Positions 13,741 through 14,583 of a DNA stretch of 14,583 nt are shown here, piece after piece. The translations under genes and the position numbers were made by a program. The stretch comes from Prevotellaceae bacterium UBA711. GTDB taxonomy: Bacteria > Bacteroidota > Bacteroidia > Bacteroidales > Bacteroidaceae. The DNA lies in contig DBLZ01000007.1 of NCBI GenBank assembly GCA_002297545.1, positions 1-14,583 on the forward strand, in the 5' to 3' direction. The notes below the pieces were generated by a model. The model worked only from the letters and a program-made list of their open reading frames with translations. It did not search any database and was not told where the DNA came from. Each line of letters opens with the position of its first letter. The stretch's first letter is position 1.

Positions 13741-14387
13741 TCGTGGAAGCATAGCCCCCACATATTCTTAAATAGTAACGAGGAGGAGTGGAGTAGTAGG
13801 TGCGCTGTCCTTGCGCACTATTGTCAACATCACTCATCAGGACGCACTGGGACAGTGAGCCTACAAAGGTTACGTATGGCATCAATCTGTCGCTGACCCG
13901 TGATTGACAAGAGGGCAAAGAAGTGTTTAAGGCCGATTTTGGGGTCAGCGGGTATTTCCGGTTGGTGAGGCCAGACAACGCCCCCCTTGGACGGCCGACA
14001 CCAACTTTCTATGAAAGCCCGACGCTCATCTGCCAAACGGGACGGGCTGAAAGTCTAACAAGCGGCCAGCCCGGTGCAAGCGAAGCGACGCACTGGGGAT
14101 ATAGTTAGCGAGAGGATGTGCGCCTTGGAAGGACAAAAGCACTGATATTCAACGTCCTGCCATCGTTGCATTACCGCTTATGCCCATTCAGGGCGTAAGA
14201 ATGTGGGTGGACAGAATGCCCAGGGCGCCGCTTCGCTTGCCTGGGGCTGACGTCTTGCTGCCCCTTCGGGGCGTCTCCCTGGCGGCTGATTTCTCGGAAG
14301 CCTCACCAACAGGAAATATCCGCTGACCCATAATAAGTAAGGATGGATGGTTGGGAGTGGTGGTTTGTCAGGCTGGTATACAAACAA
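13741..14387. other. Noncoding region between the ileS operon and the tRNA unit
   Basis: About 650 bases with no convincing gene. It contains a GTGCGC / GCGCAC hairpin (13800-13818), an inverted pair of repeat copies (13942-14329), and compact hairpins GCCC-ATTCA-GGGC (14182-14194) and GCCCC-TTC-GGGGC (14260-14272). Short open frames of 60-84 residues on both strands follow the repeat sequence and are not supported as genes. Confidence 0.6.
13942..14329. repeat. Inverted pair of two-block intergenic repeat copies
   Basis: Block A is 30 bases, beginning GGGTCAGCGG and ending GTTGGTGAGGC. It occurs at 13942-13971 and, inverted, at 14300-14329, with 28 of 30 bases identical. Block B is 60 bases with the core GCAAGCGAAGCG. 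It occurs at 14041-14100 and inverted at 14216-14275, with about 43 of 60 identical and no gaps. The order A then B is the same in both copies, but the A-to-B gap is 69 bases on the left and 24 on the right. No transposase or target duplication is seen. This is either two divergent copies of a dispersed repeat facing each other or a small non-autonomous element. Confidence 0.7.
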
Positions 14388-14418
14388 TAAAGCCGCAGGG
14401 GGTAGTCCAACGGCTTTA
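14388..14418 (-). terminator. Terminator of the tRNA unit
   Basis: Read leftward, TAAAGCCG (14418-14411) pairs perfectly with CGGCTTTA (14395-14388) around a 15-base loop, followed by TTGTTTG. It lies 30 bases beyond the 3' end of tRNA-Gly and probably ends transcription of the tRNA operon. Confidence 0.7.
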
Positions 14419-14447
14419 GTTTAATCCTTATTGTGCTGTGTTGTTAG

Positions 14448-14520
14448 AGCGGAAAACGAGACTCGAACTCGCGACCCCAACCTTGGCAAGGTTGTGCTCT
14501 ACCAACTGAGCTATTTCCGC
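14448..14520 (-). tRNA. tRNA-Gly (anticodon GCC)
   Basis: The complement reads GCGGAAATAGCTCAGTTGG... and folds as a complete 73-base tRNA: acceptor GCGGAAA/TTTCCGC, D arm with TTGGTA, anticodon stem CAACC/GGTTG with GCC at 14487-14485, and T loop TTCGAGT. The discriminator base is U (14448), as in bacterial tRNA-Gly, and CCA is not encoded. It closely resembles E. coli tRNA-Gly(GCC). The next tRNA upstream on the same strand lies 13 bases away. Confidence 0.95.
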
Positions 14521-14533
14521 AACAAAAAGAATG

Positions 14534-14583
14534 TGAAGAGGAGGAGACTCGAACTCCCACGTCACAATTGACACTACCCCCTC
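14534..14583 (-). tRNA. tRNA-Leu, 3' part (probable GAG anticodon), cut by the window edge
   Basis: The complement contains the 3' half of a class II tRNA: anticodon-stem strand GGTAG, a long variable arm able to pair GTCA/TGAC, T arm GGGAG-TTCGAGT-CTCCT, acceptor strand CCTCTTC and discriminator A (14534). The long arm limits it to Leu, Ser or Tyr. If the five bases before the variable arm are the stem, the first three bases of the fragment (14583-14581) are the anticodon GAG, hence Leu. The 5' half is outside the window. Confidence 0.7.

Noticed and set aside
13724..13978. Leftward 84-residue frame
   Set aside because: It overlaps the end of the coupled 55-residue gene and runs through a hairpin into repeat block A. 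No domain or promoter supports it.
13942..14329. Insertion sequence
   Set aside because: The inverted repeats enclose under 400 bases with no transposase frame, and no target-site duplication is visible at the outer ends.

Overview
The window looks like chromosomal DNA from a Bacteroidales bacterium (Bacteroidota; Prevotella, Bacteroides or Parabacteroides-like; I cannot settle the genus). The evidence is promoters of the TTTG / TAnnTTTG type, few Shine-Dalgarno sites, a Bacteroidota-style outer-membrane barrel protein, a catalytic-domain-only AMP nucleosidase, a DUF4296 lipoprotein beside lspA, and an IleRS2-type isoleucyl-tRNA synthetase.

Left part (1-3380): a 347-base noncoding end carries a small degenerate repeat array and a palindrome. 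Two leftward genes follow, tag (3-methyladenine glycosylase) and a stand-alone HsdR-N-like PD-(D/E)XK nuclease domain protein. They diverge from two rightward genes, AMP nucleosidase and holA (DNA polymerase III delta), across a compact promoter region in which the two -7 elements face each other as an inverted repeat. A strong hairpin terminator closes holA.

Middle (3381-8567): an A+T-rich spacer of about 700 bases with repeated short words leads to a typical Bacteroidota promoter and an XRE-type regulator, perhaps with a tiny downstream ORF. A noncoding stretch follows, then a leftward, apparently monocistronic 970-residue outer-membrane barrel protein with its own promoter and terminator.

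Right part (8568-14583): ileS, lspA, a DUF4296 lipoprotein and a 55-residue small protein are tightly packed and probably form one operon. LspA would process the adjacent lipoprotein. A noncoding region then holds a pair of inverted, partly diverged repeat copies (13942-14329). The window ends with a leftward tRNA unit: tRNA-Gly(GCC), its terminator, and the 3' half of a class II tRNA, probably tRNA-Leu(GAG).

Most of this is core-genome housekeeping, and I found no multi-gene defence or mobile system. The points most worth following up are the rearranged HIGH motif (GIHH) of the IleRS, the orphan HsdR-N-like nuclease beside DNA-maintenance genes, the overlapping divergent promoters, and the inverted repeat element next to the tRNA genes.
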